NCBI GenBank assembly: GCA_008501765.1
Contig: QQUE01000003.1
Location: 95,633-159,632 of the forward strand
Length of the DNA: 64,000 nucleotides
Origin: Calditrichota bacterium
Lineage (GTDB): Bacteria > Zhuqueibacterota > Zhuqueibacteria > Zhuqueibacterales > Geothermadaptataceae
Direction: 5' to 3'
Every line of letters starts with the position of its first letter. Position 1 is the stretch's first letter. A program made the translations under genes and the position numbers. Below the pieces are notes generated by a model that was not told the origin of the DNA, did no database searches, and saw only the letters and a program-made list of their open reading frames with translations. Below, one piece after another: positions 1 through 9,118 of the stretch.

Positions 1-2232
1 TACCGACCCGTTGTTTGTGGCAAATCGATCAAAGAACGTGAATTCCAATGGAAAGAGGGCGGCATGCCTTTTCGGTTGGCAGATGTGGCAAGGAACCGCG
101 ATCACCATCGATTAATTCAGCCTGAATTCCAATTCGACGAAGACAAACTCAAAAGGTGCGTCCGCAATTTGATGGAAGATGAAAAAAATGTTGCCACAAC
201 GCGATTTCTCACTTTTATGAGTGGCCATGACAGCAGCATTGCAGATTCCGTTGAACTCAAGCTTATAAATAGCGCAAAAAAACACCTGCCGGATGCTGAA
301 ATTTTTCACAGCAGCCTGCCGGAATTGATGGATAAAATTAAAAGTGAAGCGCGAAATTTAACAATTTTAACCGGGGAGCGCCGAACACCAAAATTGATGA
401 ATGGCCGGGTTCACTTGTACAGTGACGTGCTTTCGAGCCGGACGCGCATGAAAATGCAGAACGCGCGCGCGGAATACAATCTTCAACGTGTGGCGGAACC
501 ACTTGCCGTTATCGCAAATATGCTTGGCTATGAATTTCCAGCATCGGCAATAGAATATGCCTGGAAATCGTTGCTCAAATGCCACGCTCACGACAGCATC
601 GCCGGCAGCGGCGTCGATGATATTGAGCGTGATATGATGAACCGGCTGCAACAGGTGAATAATTTATGCGATAGCCTGACCCGTCGAAGCCTTGAAAAAA
701 TTCAGTTATCAATCGATATGTCTGGCGTGGCGAAAGACGCGGTGATTCTTACAATTTATAATCCATCTCCTTTTCAACGTTCTGAAGTCATTTCGGCTGT
801 GCTGGATATTCCTGCTGATCCTTCGATGACCGCATTCTCTCTTAAAAAAATACAGAATGACGAGCCAGTTGCTGTGCAAATTTGTGCTCGAAAACCACAC
901 AAAGCTGTGATAAATCAACCTTCAGATGCAACATTGATGATGGACACCGAGCAGGTCTTATTTCATTTTTTAGCAGATGAAATTCCTTCAATGGGATATT
1001 CCACATTTTACTTGAATTCGACGGAGCACCCAAAACGGGGCGGTCTTGTCTGTGGCCAGAACGCGATGGAAAATGAATTTTTGCATGTGCAGATTAATCC
1101 AAACGGCACGCTTCGAATTAAGAATAAGGAAACAGGACATATTTTTGATAATCTGCATTATTTTGAAGATAGCGGTGATGCGGGCCATGCCTGGATGTTC
1201 ATCGAACCTGCGATGAATCAGATCATCAATACTTTGGGACAACCGGTGATTATTTCTCTGGAAGAAAATGGGCCATTATTGGCGCGTTTTCAGGTGATTT
1301 ATTCGTTGCAAATTCCTGTAAGTATTGATTATAACGAAAGTGATAAATGGCAAAGTCTCGATGGCGCCGGTGGCCACGCGAAGCGCAGCAACCATACTTG
1401 TGAAATGAAAATAATTTCGCAGTTCACCTTGCGAAAAGGCAGCCGCGTTGTCGAAGTAAAAACCTCATTTGAAAATAATGCCGAAAATCACCGCCTGCGC
1501 GTGATGTTTCCAACCGGTCTTGAATCTGCAAAAACATGCCATGTTGAGACTGCTTTTGATGTCGTTGAGCGGGAAGTCGTTATGCCACCCGACAGCCCGT
1601 GGTTTGGTGGTGAAAATGCCACCTTCCCGATGCAGCGTTTCGTGGACGTGCACGACGAAGAAAACGGTTTGGCGATAATAAACAACGGTTTGCTGGAATA
1701 CCAGGTCACCGATGATTCGGAGCGCACGATTGCACTTACCCTGTTGCGGGCTTACGAAGTCAATTTAACGACGGTGAGTTGGCGCTGGGAATCTCATCCC
1801 GAAATGAAAGGCTCGCAATGCCTGGGGTTTCATGAATTTGCGTACAATATTTATCCTCATGCAAAATCCTGGTCCGAGGTCAAAGTAGTGCAGCAAGCAG
1901 AGAAACTAAGCGTGCCGTTGCTGCCTGTTCAAAGTGGTACTGGTACCGCCGGGACTTTGTCCCCAAATTTTAGTTTTTTGAAAATCGCGCCAGCTGAACT
2001 AATTTTGAGTGCGCTGAAACAGGCCGAGGATGGCGAAGGAATTGTCATTCGTATTTTTAATCCCACTGAAAAAGATTGTGCGGGGAAAATCAGGCTGTTT
2101 AAAGAGCCCATTGCGGCGGAGATAGTCAATCTGGAAGAAACATTTCAGGCCGTACTGCCGGTTAAAAATAACATTATTTCAGTTCCTTGCGCGGCGAAAA
2201 AAATTGTGACCGTCAAGTTCAAAATATCCTGA
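1..2232 (+). CDS. alpha-mannosidase, glycoside hydrolase family 38 (5' end outside window)
   Basis: The reading frame is open from base 1, so the first ATG at 64 is internal and the gene is cut by the window edge. The visible 743 residues match the middle and C-terminal parts of GH38 alpha-mannosidases: a helical segment with the family hallmark CHAHDSIAGSGVDDIERDM (about nt 580-630), in which the HDSIxGxxxD motif lies close to the active-site metal, followed by the long beta-rich C-terminal domain. The catalytic N-terminal domain with the nucleophile aspartate lies upstream of the window. GH38 enzymes remove alpha-linked mannose from glycans. No signal peptide can be judged because the start is missing. 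The next gene begins 137 bases downstream with its own ribosome binding site. Family assignment is confident; substrate linkage is unknown. Confidence 0.85.
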   Translation, partial: YRPVVCGKSIKEREFQWKEGGMPFRLADVARNRDHHRLIQPEFQFDEDKLKRCVRNLMEDEKNVATTRFLTFMSGHDSSIADSVELKLINSAKKHLPDAEIFHSSLPELMDKIKSEARNLTILTGERRTPKLMNGRVHLYSDVLSSRTRMKMQNARAEYNLQRVAEPLAVIANMLGYEFPASAIEYAWKSLLKCHAHDSIAGSGVDDIERDMMNRLQQVNNLCDSLTRRSLEKIQLSIDMSGVAKDAVILTIYNPSPFQRSEVISAVLDIPADPSMTAFSLKKIQNDEPVAVQICARKPHKAVINQPSDATLMMDTEQVLFHFLADEIPSMGYSTFYLNSTEHPKRGGLVCGQNAMENEFLHVQINPNGTLRIKNKETGHIFDNLHYFEDSGDAGHAWMFIEPAMNQIINTLGQPVIISLEENGPLLARFQVIYSLQIPVSIDYNESDKWQSLDGAGGHAKRSNHTCEMKIISQFTLRKGSRVVEVKTSFENNAENHRLRVMFPTGLESAKTCHVETAFDVVEREVVMPPDSPWFGGENATFPMQRFVDVHDEENGLAIINNGLLEYQVTDDSERTIALTLLRAYEVNLTTVSWRWESHPEMKGSQCLGFHEFAYNIYPHAKSWSEVKVVQQAEKLSVPLLPVQSGTGTAGTLSPNFSFLKIAPAELILSALKQAEDGEGIVIRIFNPTEKDCAGKIRLFKEPIAAEIVNLEETFQAVLPVKNNIISVPCAAKKIVTVKFKIS

Positions 2233-2369
2233 GCCTGAGAAAATAGCACCTGCTGTAAAATTTTGTCATCTGTAAATCGAGAAATTGATTTTCTGAATAA
2301 TTTTATTATTTTATCCGATCGGGTAAAAATAAATTCAATTAAACTATACAGACTGAGGAGTATATTGCT

Positions 2370-3047
2370 ATGATTAAAAAGTGGATTAATATTCTGTTTG
2401 TCCTGGGATTTATAGCTGGAATTTCGGGGATTTTAGGGCAGGATAAAAAAGCAGACATGGCGCCCATAAAAATTGATCTGCCAAAACCGATGTTTGTTGG
2501 AACGCCACAAAATATGCAAGTCCCAAATCTGGAAAAACCTTTGGGAAAACCGCGGCCTCCATTTCTCGCTCCGGCAGGGACAAAAAACCTGGTTCTCGGG
2601 CAAATCCCGGCAAGTACCGATGATATGCCAATTATCGGTGAACTGGAGATGATTACGGATGATGACAAAGAGGCGCCGGAAGGGCATTTCGTTGAATTGG
2701 GCCCATTTTTACAGCATATTACCTTTGATTTGGAAAAGGCCAGTAATATTTACGCCGTGCTAATTTGGCATTTCCACAAACAAGCCCGGGTATATTTTGA
2801 TGTCATCGTGCAAGTCGCTGATGATAAAGATTTTACCCAAAATGTTCGCACAATTTTCAACAACGATCTCGATAATTCCGCCGGACTCGGCGTTGGCAAA
2901 GACCGGCATTATGTTGAAACTTCGGAAGGCAAACTTATTGACGCGGCCGGGGTTGTCGGTCGATTTGTGCGTATTTATTCCAATGGCAATACCAATAACG
3001 ACTTGAACCACTACGCTGAAGTTGCGATTTACGGCAAAGCTCAGTAA
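2370..3047 (+). CDS. secreted protein with discoidin-like C-terminal domain
   Basis: The 225-residue product has a signal peptide (two lysines, then a hydrophobic run to about residue 22) and is probably exported. Residues 25-75 are proline-rich and low in complexity. Residues 100-225 look like a galactose-binding/discoidin beta-sandwich: an IWHF strand, a YFDVIVQVADD strand, a conserved GRFVRIYSNG block and a terminal EVAIYGK strand. Such domains bind carbohydrate or other surface ligands; no catalytic residues are apparent. GAGGAG precedes the ATG by a normal distance. Its stop codon overlaps the start of the next gene as TAATG, implying translational coupling with the membrane protein that follows. 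Specific function is unknown. Confidence 0.7.
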   Translation: MIKKWINILFVLGFIAGISGILGQDKKADMAPIKIDLPKPMFVGTPQNMQVPNLEKPLGKPRPPFLAPAGTKNLVLGQIPASTDDMPIIGELEMITDDDKEAPEGHFVELGPFLQHITFDLEKASNIYAVLIWHFHKQARVYFDVIVQVADDKDFTQNVRTIFNNDLDNSAGLGVGKDRHYVETSEGKLIDAAGVVGRFVRIYSNGNTNNDLNHYAEVAIYGKAQ

Positions 3048-4624
3048 TGCGCTCGACCGCTTTATTTTATTTCATTTGTGGAGTTCTCATAAGCCTGGCA
3101 GTTTGGCTGCGAATCCAGAATTTGGATTCGCGGCCAATGCACACCGATGAGGCTGTGCATGCCGTAAAATTTGGCACCTTATTGGAACAGGGCGATTACG
3201 TTTACGATCACCAAGAATACCACGGACCCACCCTCAACTATTTCACGCTGCTGCCCGCATGGCTAATTGGGCAGAAAACTATCGAAAAAATTGACGAATT
3301 CACACTGCGAATTGTCCCGGTGATTTTTGGCATCTTAGTGTGCGTGGCGTTTTTGCTCCTTGCTGGTGCATTGGGTCGGATAACGGTTGTTGCGTGCCTG
3401 TTTTTTACAGCGGTTTCACCGGCAATGGTGTTTTACAGCCGTTATTATATTCAGGAAATGCTGCTGGTTTTTTTTACATTTAGTCTGATTGTTTCAGGTT
3501 ATTTCCTTTTCCGCACATCCAAACTCCGGTGGGCTGCAACAACCGGTGTTTTTTTAGGATTAATGCACGCCACAAAAGAGACGTGGATAATTGCAGTGGC
3601 AGCCATTGTACTCGCCGCAGGGGGAATAATTTGGAGCGAACGTGATAAACTGCAATTCCCACCGCGCTTTACTTTATTAAAAATAACTGGCATTTTATTC
3701 GTCTGTTTCACGCTCACTTCAATTTTGTTTTATTCCTCATTTGGCGCGAATCCGGCGGGTATTTGGCAATCGGTCTATGCTTACCTGACATATTTTGATC
3801 GAGCAACAAATAATGCTATCCATCTGCACCCCTGGCACTATTATTTGAAAATTCTTACTTTTTTTAAAGCGGGCGACGGGCCGGTTTGGTCCGAATTTGC
3901 TGTATTATTCTTCTCCATCGTTGGCATCGTGTACGCATTCTCTCGCTATGAACTCGATCAAAGTAAGCGTTTGTTGCAAAGGTTTTTCAGCCTGTACTCA
4001 ATTATAATGGTAATAGTTTACAGCTTGATTCCGTATAAAACGCCGTGGAATCTGTTAAGTTTTTACCATGGATTTATCATCCTGGCGGGCATTGGTGTTT
4101 GCAGTTTGTGGAACAGATATCGTTCCGGTTTTAAGCGGGGAATGTTGATTGGCGTCTGCGCAATTGGCGGAACGCATCTTCTTTGGCAAACGACGTTAAT
4201 GAGTGGAGAGTACGAAGCGCATCCGGCGAATCCCTATGTTTATGGCCACACGCATCCCGATATATTTGAGATCGTGCAACAGATTGAGAATTGTGCGGCC
4301 GCACAGCCCGGGAAGAAGGCATTTTATATGCAGGTTATGTGCAGCGCAGGAGATTATTGGCCGTTGCCGTGGTATTTGCGGAACTATTCGCACATCGGAT
4401 GGTGGGATAGGCTACCGGAGCATATCCCGAATGCGCCACTGGTCATTTTTTCACCAGATTTAGAGAGTAACTTCGTCCACAAAATCTATGATTTGGCGCC
4501 TCCGGGTGAGCGTTATCTTTATATCAGACTGTTTGACGAACCAATGTATTTGCGCCCGGGGATTGAAGTGCGTTGTTATGTTCGCAAAAAGGAATGGGAC
4601 ATTTTGCACAGAAGTACAGATTAA
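3047..4624 (+). CDS. Agl23/TIGR03663-family polytopic membrane protein
   Basis: This 525-residue protein has about ten hydrophobic segments. Its N-terminal signature includes the RPMHTDEAVHA block and the following YDHQEYHGPTLNYF block, which I recognise from the TIGR03663 family (flippase-associated protein Agl23). These proteins resemble GT-C glycosyltransferases of the PMT/ArnT type, in which an acidic residue in the first extracytoplasmic loop (here DE of TDEAVH) is catalytic. The C-terminal 130 residues are soluble and probably periplasmic. The start codon overlaps the stop of the upstream discoidin-like gene (TAATG), so the two are likely co-translated and may act together in building or binding a cell-surface glycan. 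The pathway is inferred; family membership is fairly secure. Confidence 0.8.
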   Translation: MRSTALFYFICGVLISLAVWLRIQNLDSRPMHTDEAVHAVKFGTLLEQGDYVYDHQEYHGPTLNYFTLLPAWLIGQKTIEKIDEFTLRIVPVIFGILVCVAFLLLAGALGRITVVACLFFTAVSPAMVFYSRYYIQEMLLVFFTFSLIVSGYFLFRTSKLRWAATTGVFLGLMHATKETWIIAVAAIVLAAGGIIWSERDKLQFPPRFTLLKITGILFVCFTLTSILFYSSFGANPAGIWQSVYAYLTYFDRATNNAIHLHPWHYYLKILTFFKAGDGPVWSEFAVLFFSIVGIVYAFSRYELDQSKRLLQRFFSLYSIIMVIVYSLIPYKTPWNLLSFYHGFIILAGIGVCSLWNRYRSGFKRGMLIGVCAIGGTHLLWQTTLMSGEYEAHPANPYVYGHTHPDIFEIVQQIENCAAAQPGKKAFYMQVMCSAGDYWPLPWYLRNYSHIGWWDRLPEHIPNAPLVIFSPDLESNFVHKIYDLAPPGERYLYIRLFDEPMYLRPGIEVRCYVRKKEWDILHRSTD

Positions 4625-4762
4625 GATTCAAATATTAAATTTTTTGTGCGATCAATTAATTTATTTTGTATATTCCATCATCGAATTTGCATCCTGCCAC
4701 GCATTAAATCATCTACCTGCCAAAAATAGTGATACTCTGAGGAATGGAGGAGCCATCTTTCT

Positions 4763-5374
4763 ATGTTTAAAAGGGGTGTGACATTTTTCATTTTCTTAAT
4801 TCTGACCAATTGGGGATGCAGCCACCGCCGGCCGCCTTTAATACCTGAATGCAATATTAAAATCCCACTATCACAAAGGCTGATTGAAGAATACATCACC
4901 CCGGGTCTGGATCCGGTTATATTACAAAGTTTGTACAATCTGCAATTTTCTCTGGAAAAGGAGCTTATAGTAAAACTTGATAAAGTGAGGAAAAGCGGGC
5001 GTGTTCTGCCACAACATATATTGCAACTGCAACGGGACTATAACCTGAAAGAATTAAATTTTCCACCGCGTGTGAAAGGGCGGGCTGTGGCGATAATTCC
5101 ACCTGACTCTGGAATTATGTTTCAACCAATGAAATTAAAAGTTGAATTTGATATGCCACCGGGGATGCCTGGCATGGTTCTAACGTTTGTGCCCCGGGGA
5201 CCGAATGGTACATTCGTCGTCGATAAATCCTTGTGGGGAAATAGCATTGAAGTGAATAACATGGACTACGATTGTGCGTGGGGATGTAACTACAACCGTC
5301 TCCTGGTTCCGATTTGTTTGATTGAAGAAATTTATAGAAACAGACGGGTGGCGAGAGGATTCACTTTTCCTTAA
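4763..5374 (+). CDS. hypothetical lipoprotein
   Basis: The 203-residue product begins with a lysine/arginine pair, a hydrophobic stretch and a cysteine at residue 19 (NWGC), a plausible although imperfect lipobox. I recognise no domain in the mature part. It contains a helical region (residues 35-85) and a proline-rich beta region (95-150) with two PPG/PPD turns. Four cysteines are visible, including the lipobox one and a CAWGC pair near residue 175. A GGAGGAG sequence lies about 11 bases before the ATG. The gene stands alone and is convergent with the sensor kinase downstream. It could be an envelope protein of a lineage-restricted family. Confidence 0.55.
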   Translation: MFKRGVTFFIFLILTNWGCSHRRPPLIPECNIKIPLSQRLIEEYITPGLDPVILQSLYNLQFSLEKELIVKLDKVRKSGRVLPQHILQLQRDYNLKELNFPPRVKGRAVAIIPPDSGIMFQPMKLKVEFDMPPGMPGMVLTFVPRGPNGTFVVDKSLWGNSIEVNNMDYDCAWGCNYNRLLVPICLIEEIYRNRRVARGFTFP

Positions 5375-5475
5375 CCTGCATCATTTTAGTCAATCAAAAC
5401 GTGTCTAAGGTTCACTGATTAACGTGAGTTCGATGTAAGCTGTAACATTCTTTACCAAGCATAATTAAAATAGAG

Positions 5476-5527
5476 CGAAGGCGTCTCGCCGAGCGTTTCG
5501 TGCGTTATCCTCAGCGGGACACCTTCG
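5476..5527. terminator. imperfect hairpin between convergent genes
   Basis: Bases 5476-5493 and 5510-5527 are imperfect inverted repeats (CGAAGG..CTCGCCGAG against CTCAGCGGGACACCTTCG), separated by a 16-base loop. It sits between the 3' ends of the lipoprotein gene and the convergent kinase gene, where a bidirectional terminator is expected. There is no strong U-run, so it could equally be a small palindromic repeat. Confidence 0.4.
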
Positions 5528-5640
5528 GACTATATCCTATAATTAATTCGTTTTGTCCCAATTGTTCTTGTATCGAACTCACGTTGATTAAATCTATCCC
5601 CTTCGAAGGGCCCGATTTGCGGGTTGCTTGCCGAAAGTAT

Positions 5641-8475
5641 TCAACTGATTACATCTCCGATAATCTGCATCAATTCTTCAACCGAGAATGGCTTTTGCAA
5701 AAATCCGGATATATTTTCCCCCTCAAAATGCTGCGAAACCTCAAGCTCGCTGTAACCGCTGGTGAGAATGACCGGAATATTGGTGGTATACTCTCGAATT
5801 TTATCGATAACTTGCTTGCCGTCCATTTTCGGCATGGTCAAATCGAGAAGAATGCAATTCAGCGATTTATAGTTATCGTGTACATACTCTATCGCCTCAA
5901 TTCCATCGGCGGCTTCGACGATGGAGTAGCCCATGCGCGACAATATTTTGCGCGCCATATCACGAACAATTTTTTCATCGTCGACGACGAGAATTGTCCC
6001 CTGGCCTTGTTTTATCGCTTTTTTTCGGCTCGGGCTTTCAGTCATCTTTGCAGCGGAACTTAATACGGGTGGAAAGAGAACCGTAAATGTTGAGCCTTTT
6101 TGTAAATTCGATTCCACAACGATGCCGCCATTGTGCCCCCGCATTATGCCAAGGACGGCTGAAAGCCCTAAACCTCTGCCGGTAAATTTGGTCGTGAAAA
6201 AAGGATCAAAAAGTTTGGAAATTGTTTTCGCATCCATGCCGCAACCGGTATCCTGAACTTGCAGGAAAACATAATTTCCAGCCATTAATTCGTTGCCGGC
6301 AGCATTCCGCTCCACGAAATCTCCGTTAAAAAAACGGTGCCCGGTGGAAATTGAAATAACACCGACCTCGTCTTCGAGTGCGTCCGATGCATTGGTTATC
6401 AAGTTGAGAATGACTTGCCGTAGTTGCGTAATATCGGCTCGAACAGAGGGGATGGAATCATTGATATTTAATTTGATAATCGCTTTTTTGGAGCGGGATG
6501 CATCCAGCATTTGCATCATGTCTTTTATTATTGCACTCAAATTGAGATCGGTGATGATAAAATTTCCCCTGCCCGAATACGCAAGCATTTGCTTACACAA
6601 ATCAGCAGCCCGAAAGGCTGCTTTTTCAATGTCTTTTATGTTTTCATAAATCAATGAATTTGAGTCTAATTCACTTAAAACCAGGTCCGCATTTCCTAAG
6701 ACGGCGACAAGTAAATTGTTGAAATCGTGCGCGATCCCACCAGCTAAAATACCGAGACTCTCAAGTTTTTGCGTATGCTGCATCTGGCGTTCGAGCTTCT
6801 TTTTTTCTTCGAAATCTCTCTTGCGCTCCGTAATGTCCCGTCCCGTAAAAACGATGCCGTGAACCCCGGGTTGGTTCAGCAATATGGTCATCACACCTTC
6901 GATCATGCGAATGTCACCATTTTGGCAACGCACCCTTAGTTCATCAATTTGAACACTCTGATTGTCTTTATAATTAATTGCGCGCAGCTTCTTTACGGCA
7001 TTTTTATAGTCATTTCTATCGATAAAATTAAACAGAGGTTGATCGATTATCTGTTCCAGTTTGTGGCCAAAATGCTCCACTGAGGGGCTGGCATAAAGGC
7101 ATTCTCCTTCTTTGCTAAAAATTAAAACGAGATCCTGGACTTTTTCGGTTAATGCCCGGTAGCGCAGCTCATGGAATCGAAGTTTTTCCTCCACCCGTTT
7201 TTTCTGCAGTGAGAATGCAATATGCTGTGACACGAAAGTAAGCACTTCCAAATCCTTTGTGCTGTAGCACAACTCATCTGTGTAGCTCTGAACGACGACA
7301 ACACCAACCACATTTTTCATGATATGAAACGGAATGCCCATCCAGATTTTTGGATCATGGCCTACGCGATCAATGATTCCATCCTGAATTAATTTTTCCC
7401 TTTCAGCACTCTGGATGAGCATCGCTTTGCCGTGGCGGCGCACATAATCTGTCATTGAAGTTTTTAGGATTTTAATGGGAAAGTTTGGAGCGGGATCGTA
7501 TTCATCGACAAAATAAGGGAAGGAGTAATTGTCTGTTTTAGCCTCATAAATTGCTGTAAAAAAATTCCGGGCGTCCATCAAGCGCGATATTTCCCGGTGT
7601 ATTATTTTCAGCAAATCAGATACGGCGGCTGCTGTGGTTGTGGCTTGTGAAATATTAAAAAGAACAGAATGGAGAATTTCGTTTTGCTTCCTGTCCGTGA
7701 TATCACGGAAAAGGACTTGCGTGGCTTTTTCTCCCTTGTATATAATTTTCGAATTTATGACTTCCACATCTATCACACTGCCGTCGATGCGAATAAATTT
7801 CTGCTCCAGAATAGAATCGAAGGATTGATTTTGGGGGATGGAGGCCGAAGTTATGATATCGTGAAAGTCCGGGTGGAGAAATTCAAAAATATTTTTACCA
7901 ATAAAGTCTGTGGTTTTCATCCCGCCAATCGCTTTGCAGGCCAACGAATTTATATGAACCAGCTTGCCCTTCCGGTGAATGGCTAAAGGAAATACGGAGT
8001 TGGTAACGAACTGACTTTCATCGTTTCTATTTGTGGGGGAGTTGAGATCGCCATCGTGCCAATTACTCAGGTTTTGCAACATCCCGATAATTTTTGAACT
8101 GCCATCTTTGCTTGATTGTTTGGCACAATGGATATAACCTGTTATTGAATCACCGGTCGTGGTTGTGATCCGCAGTTTGAGCGCCATTTTCACATCATTT
8201 TGCAAAAGAGCCCGGGCTGATTGTGCAAATTTATTTCGGTCGTCCGGATGAATGACCTTCAAGCAATTTTTAAATGTGATATTTTTCCCGGCCTGTGGGA
8301 TATCAATTTCTGTCGAGGCCAGCCAGCGCGTACTTTTGCTTGCGAGATCAATTTCCCAGGCAATAACACCCATAATCGAAAAAGCAGAGAAGAAATTTTC
8401 CGGATCAGGCTCTGAAATTAGATTTTTAGTAAGAATATTCGATTCGGTCTCGGGGCTTCCAGTGTGGAATTTCAT
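5641..8475 (-). CDS. cytoplasmic hybrid sensor histidine kinase (PAS-PAS-GAF-PAS-HK-REC)
   Basis: The 944-residue product has no membrane segment and reads as a soluble sensor. Two PAS-like domains occupy about residues 30-140 and 155-265, a GAF domain about 270-425, and a third PAS about 435-555. The dimerisation helix carries the phospho-acceptor His583 in GGIAHDFNN. An HATPase domain follows with NLITNASDA (N box), DTGCGMD (G1) and GRGLGLS (G2). A C-terminal receiver domain begins with ILVVDDE and carries the phosphorylatable aspartate in LLDLTMPKMDG. The GIAHDFNN type of H box is typical of soluble hybrid kinases in delta-proteobacteria and FCB bacteria. The ligand is unknown. It is transcribed divergently from the kinase at 9119. 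Confidence 0.92.
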   Translation of the reverse strand: MKFHTGSPETESNILTKNLISEPDPENFFSAFSIMGVIAWEIDLASKSTRWLASTEIDIPQAGKNITFKNCLKVIHPDDRNKFAQSARALLQNDVKMALKLRITTTTGDSITGYIHCAKQSSKDGSSKIIGMLQNLSNWHDGDLNSPTNRNDESQFVTNSVFPLAIHRKGKLVHINSLACKAIGGMKTTDFIGKNIFEFLHPDFHDIITSASIPQNQSFDSILEQKFIRIDGSVIDVEVINSKIIYKGEKATQVLFRDITDRKQNEILHSVLFNISQATTTAAAVSDLLKIIHREISRLMDARNFFTAIYEAKTDNYSFPYFVDEYDPAPNFPIKILKTSMTDYVRRHGKAMLIQSAEREKLIQDGIIDRVGHDPKIWMGIPFHIMKNVVGVVVVQSYTDELCYSTKDLEVLTFVSQHIAFSLQKKRVEEKLRFHELRYRALTEKVQDLVLIFSKEGECLYASPSVEHFGHKLEQIIDQPLFNFIDRNDYKNAVKKLRAINYKDNQSVQIDELRVRCQNGDIRMIEGVMTILLNQPGVHGIVFTGRDITERKRDFEEKKKLERQMQHTQKLESLGILAGGIAHDFNNLLVAVLGNADLVLSELDSNSLIYENIKDIEKAAFRAADLCKQMLAYSGRGNFIITDLNLSAIIKDMMQMLDASRSKKAIIKLNINDSIPSVRADITQLRQVILNLITNASDALEDEVGVISISTGHRFFNGDFVERNAAGNELMAGNYVFLQVQDTGCGMDAKTISKLFDPFFTTKFTGRGLGLSAVLGIMRGHNGGIVVESNLQKGSTFTVLFPPVLSSAAKMTESPSRKKAIKQGQGTILVVDDEKIVRDMARKILSRMGYSIVEAADGIEAIEYVHDNYKSLNCILLDLTMPKMDGKQVIDKIREYTTNIPVILTSGYSELEVSQHFEGENISGFLQKPFSVEELMQIIGDVIS

Positions 8476-8517
8476 ATTGTAATACTACCGTGCGATGAAT
8501 TAGAATTCCAGGGTGAG

Positions 8518-8661
8518 TTAGCGGTAAAATATAAACTTAGCAACGATTCTCCGTTTTAGGGCAGTTTGTAAATAAATAAAATATATTAAAAAGGCAAATG
8601 AAATTGCATATGCACTTTTTAACAGGTCGGCAATGGAGTTAACCCAGCGAGCGAAAAAACT
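8518..8661 (-). CDS. possible small membrane protein
   Basis: A 47-residue frame starting at the ATG near 8661 encodes a protein with one hydrophobic segment (SAYAISFAFLIYFIYL) followed by a basic tail. Longer versions could start at a TTG or GTG upstream, where an AGGAGG sequence lies at about 8708-8713. It ends 42 bases before the sensor kinase and could be a leader gene in the same transcript. No family is recognised and codon evidence is slight, so this is a weak call. Confidence 0.25.
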   Translation of the reverse strand, partial: SFFARWVNSIADLLKSAYAISFAFLIYFIYLQTALKRRIVAKFIFYR

Positions 8662-8718
8662 CATACAAAAATCCTGAACGGTTGAACTGCTATTCAATTT
8701 GGAAGTTATCCTCCTCAC

Positions 8719-9118
8719 TTTGGGATTTTCAGGCGTAAACCATAAAAAAAAGCGATAAAATGTTACAAAAGACTGATTAATTTATCATTAAATAAATTAA
8801 GAAATTAGGTCGAAAATTTAGGAGGCAACGCACGGTACCGGAGTTTTCAATAAGTTTTTTTGTAGATATGACGACATCTCAACTTATGGTCTACACGTTT
8901 TAAACGATAACCAATACATTTAATTTAAAAAAATGTTGTGCCTGCATTTGGCGCCAAATACACAATTCCTGTCCCGGGTGATTGGGGAAGGTTGGAAAAT
9001 ATTTCAAAATGAATTTTTTGATGGACAGATTTCCAAGCCAATTAAATAATCGAGTTATAGTAGCACCTATCGGTAATTTTTAGATAGAAAAGCATCAGTT
9101 TTTTAATAAGAAAAATGT
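8719..9118. other. AT-rich intergenic region between divergent kinase genes
   Basis: This 400-base stretch lies between the start regions of two divergently transcribed sensor kinases and presumably holds both promoters. I see no open frame, RNA gene or strong hairpin in it. Confidence 0.5.
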
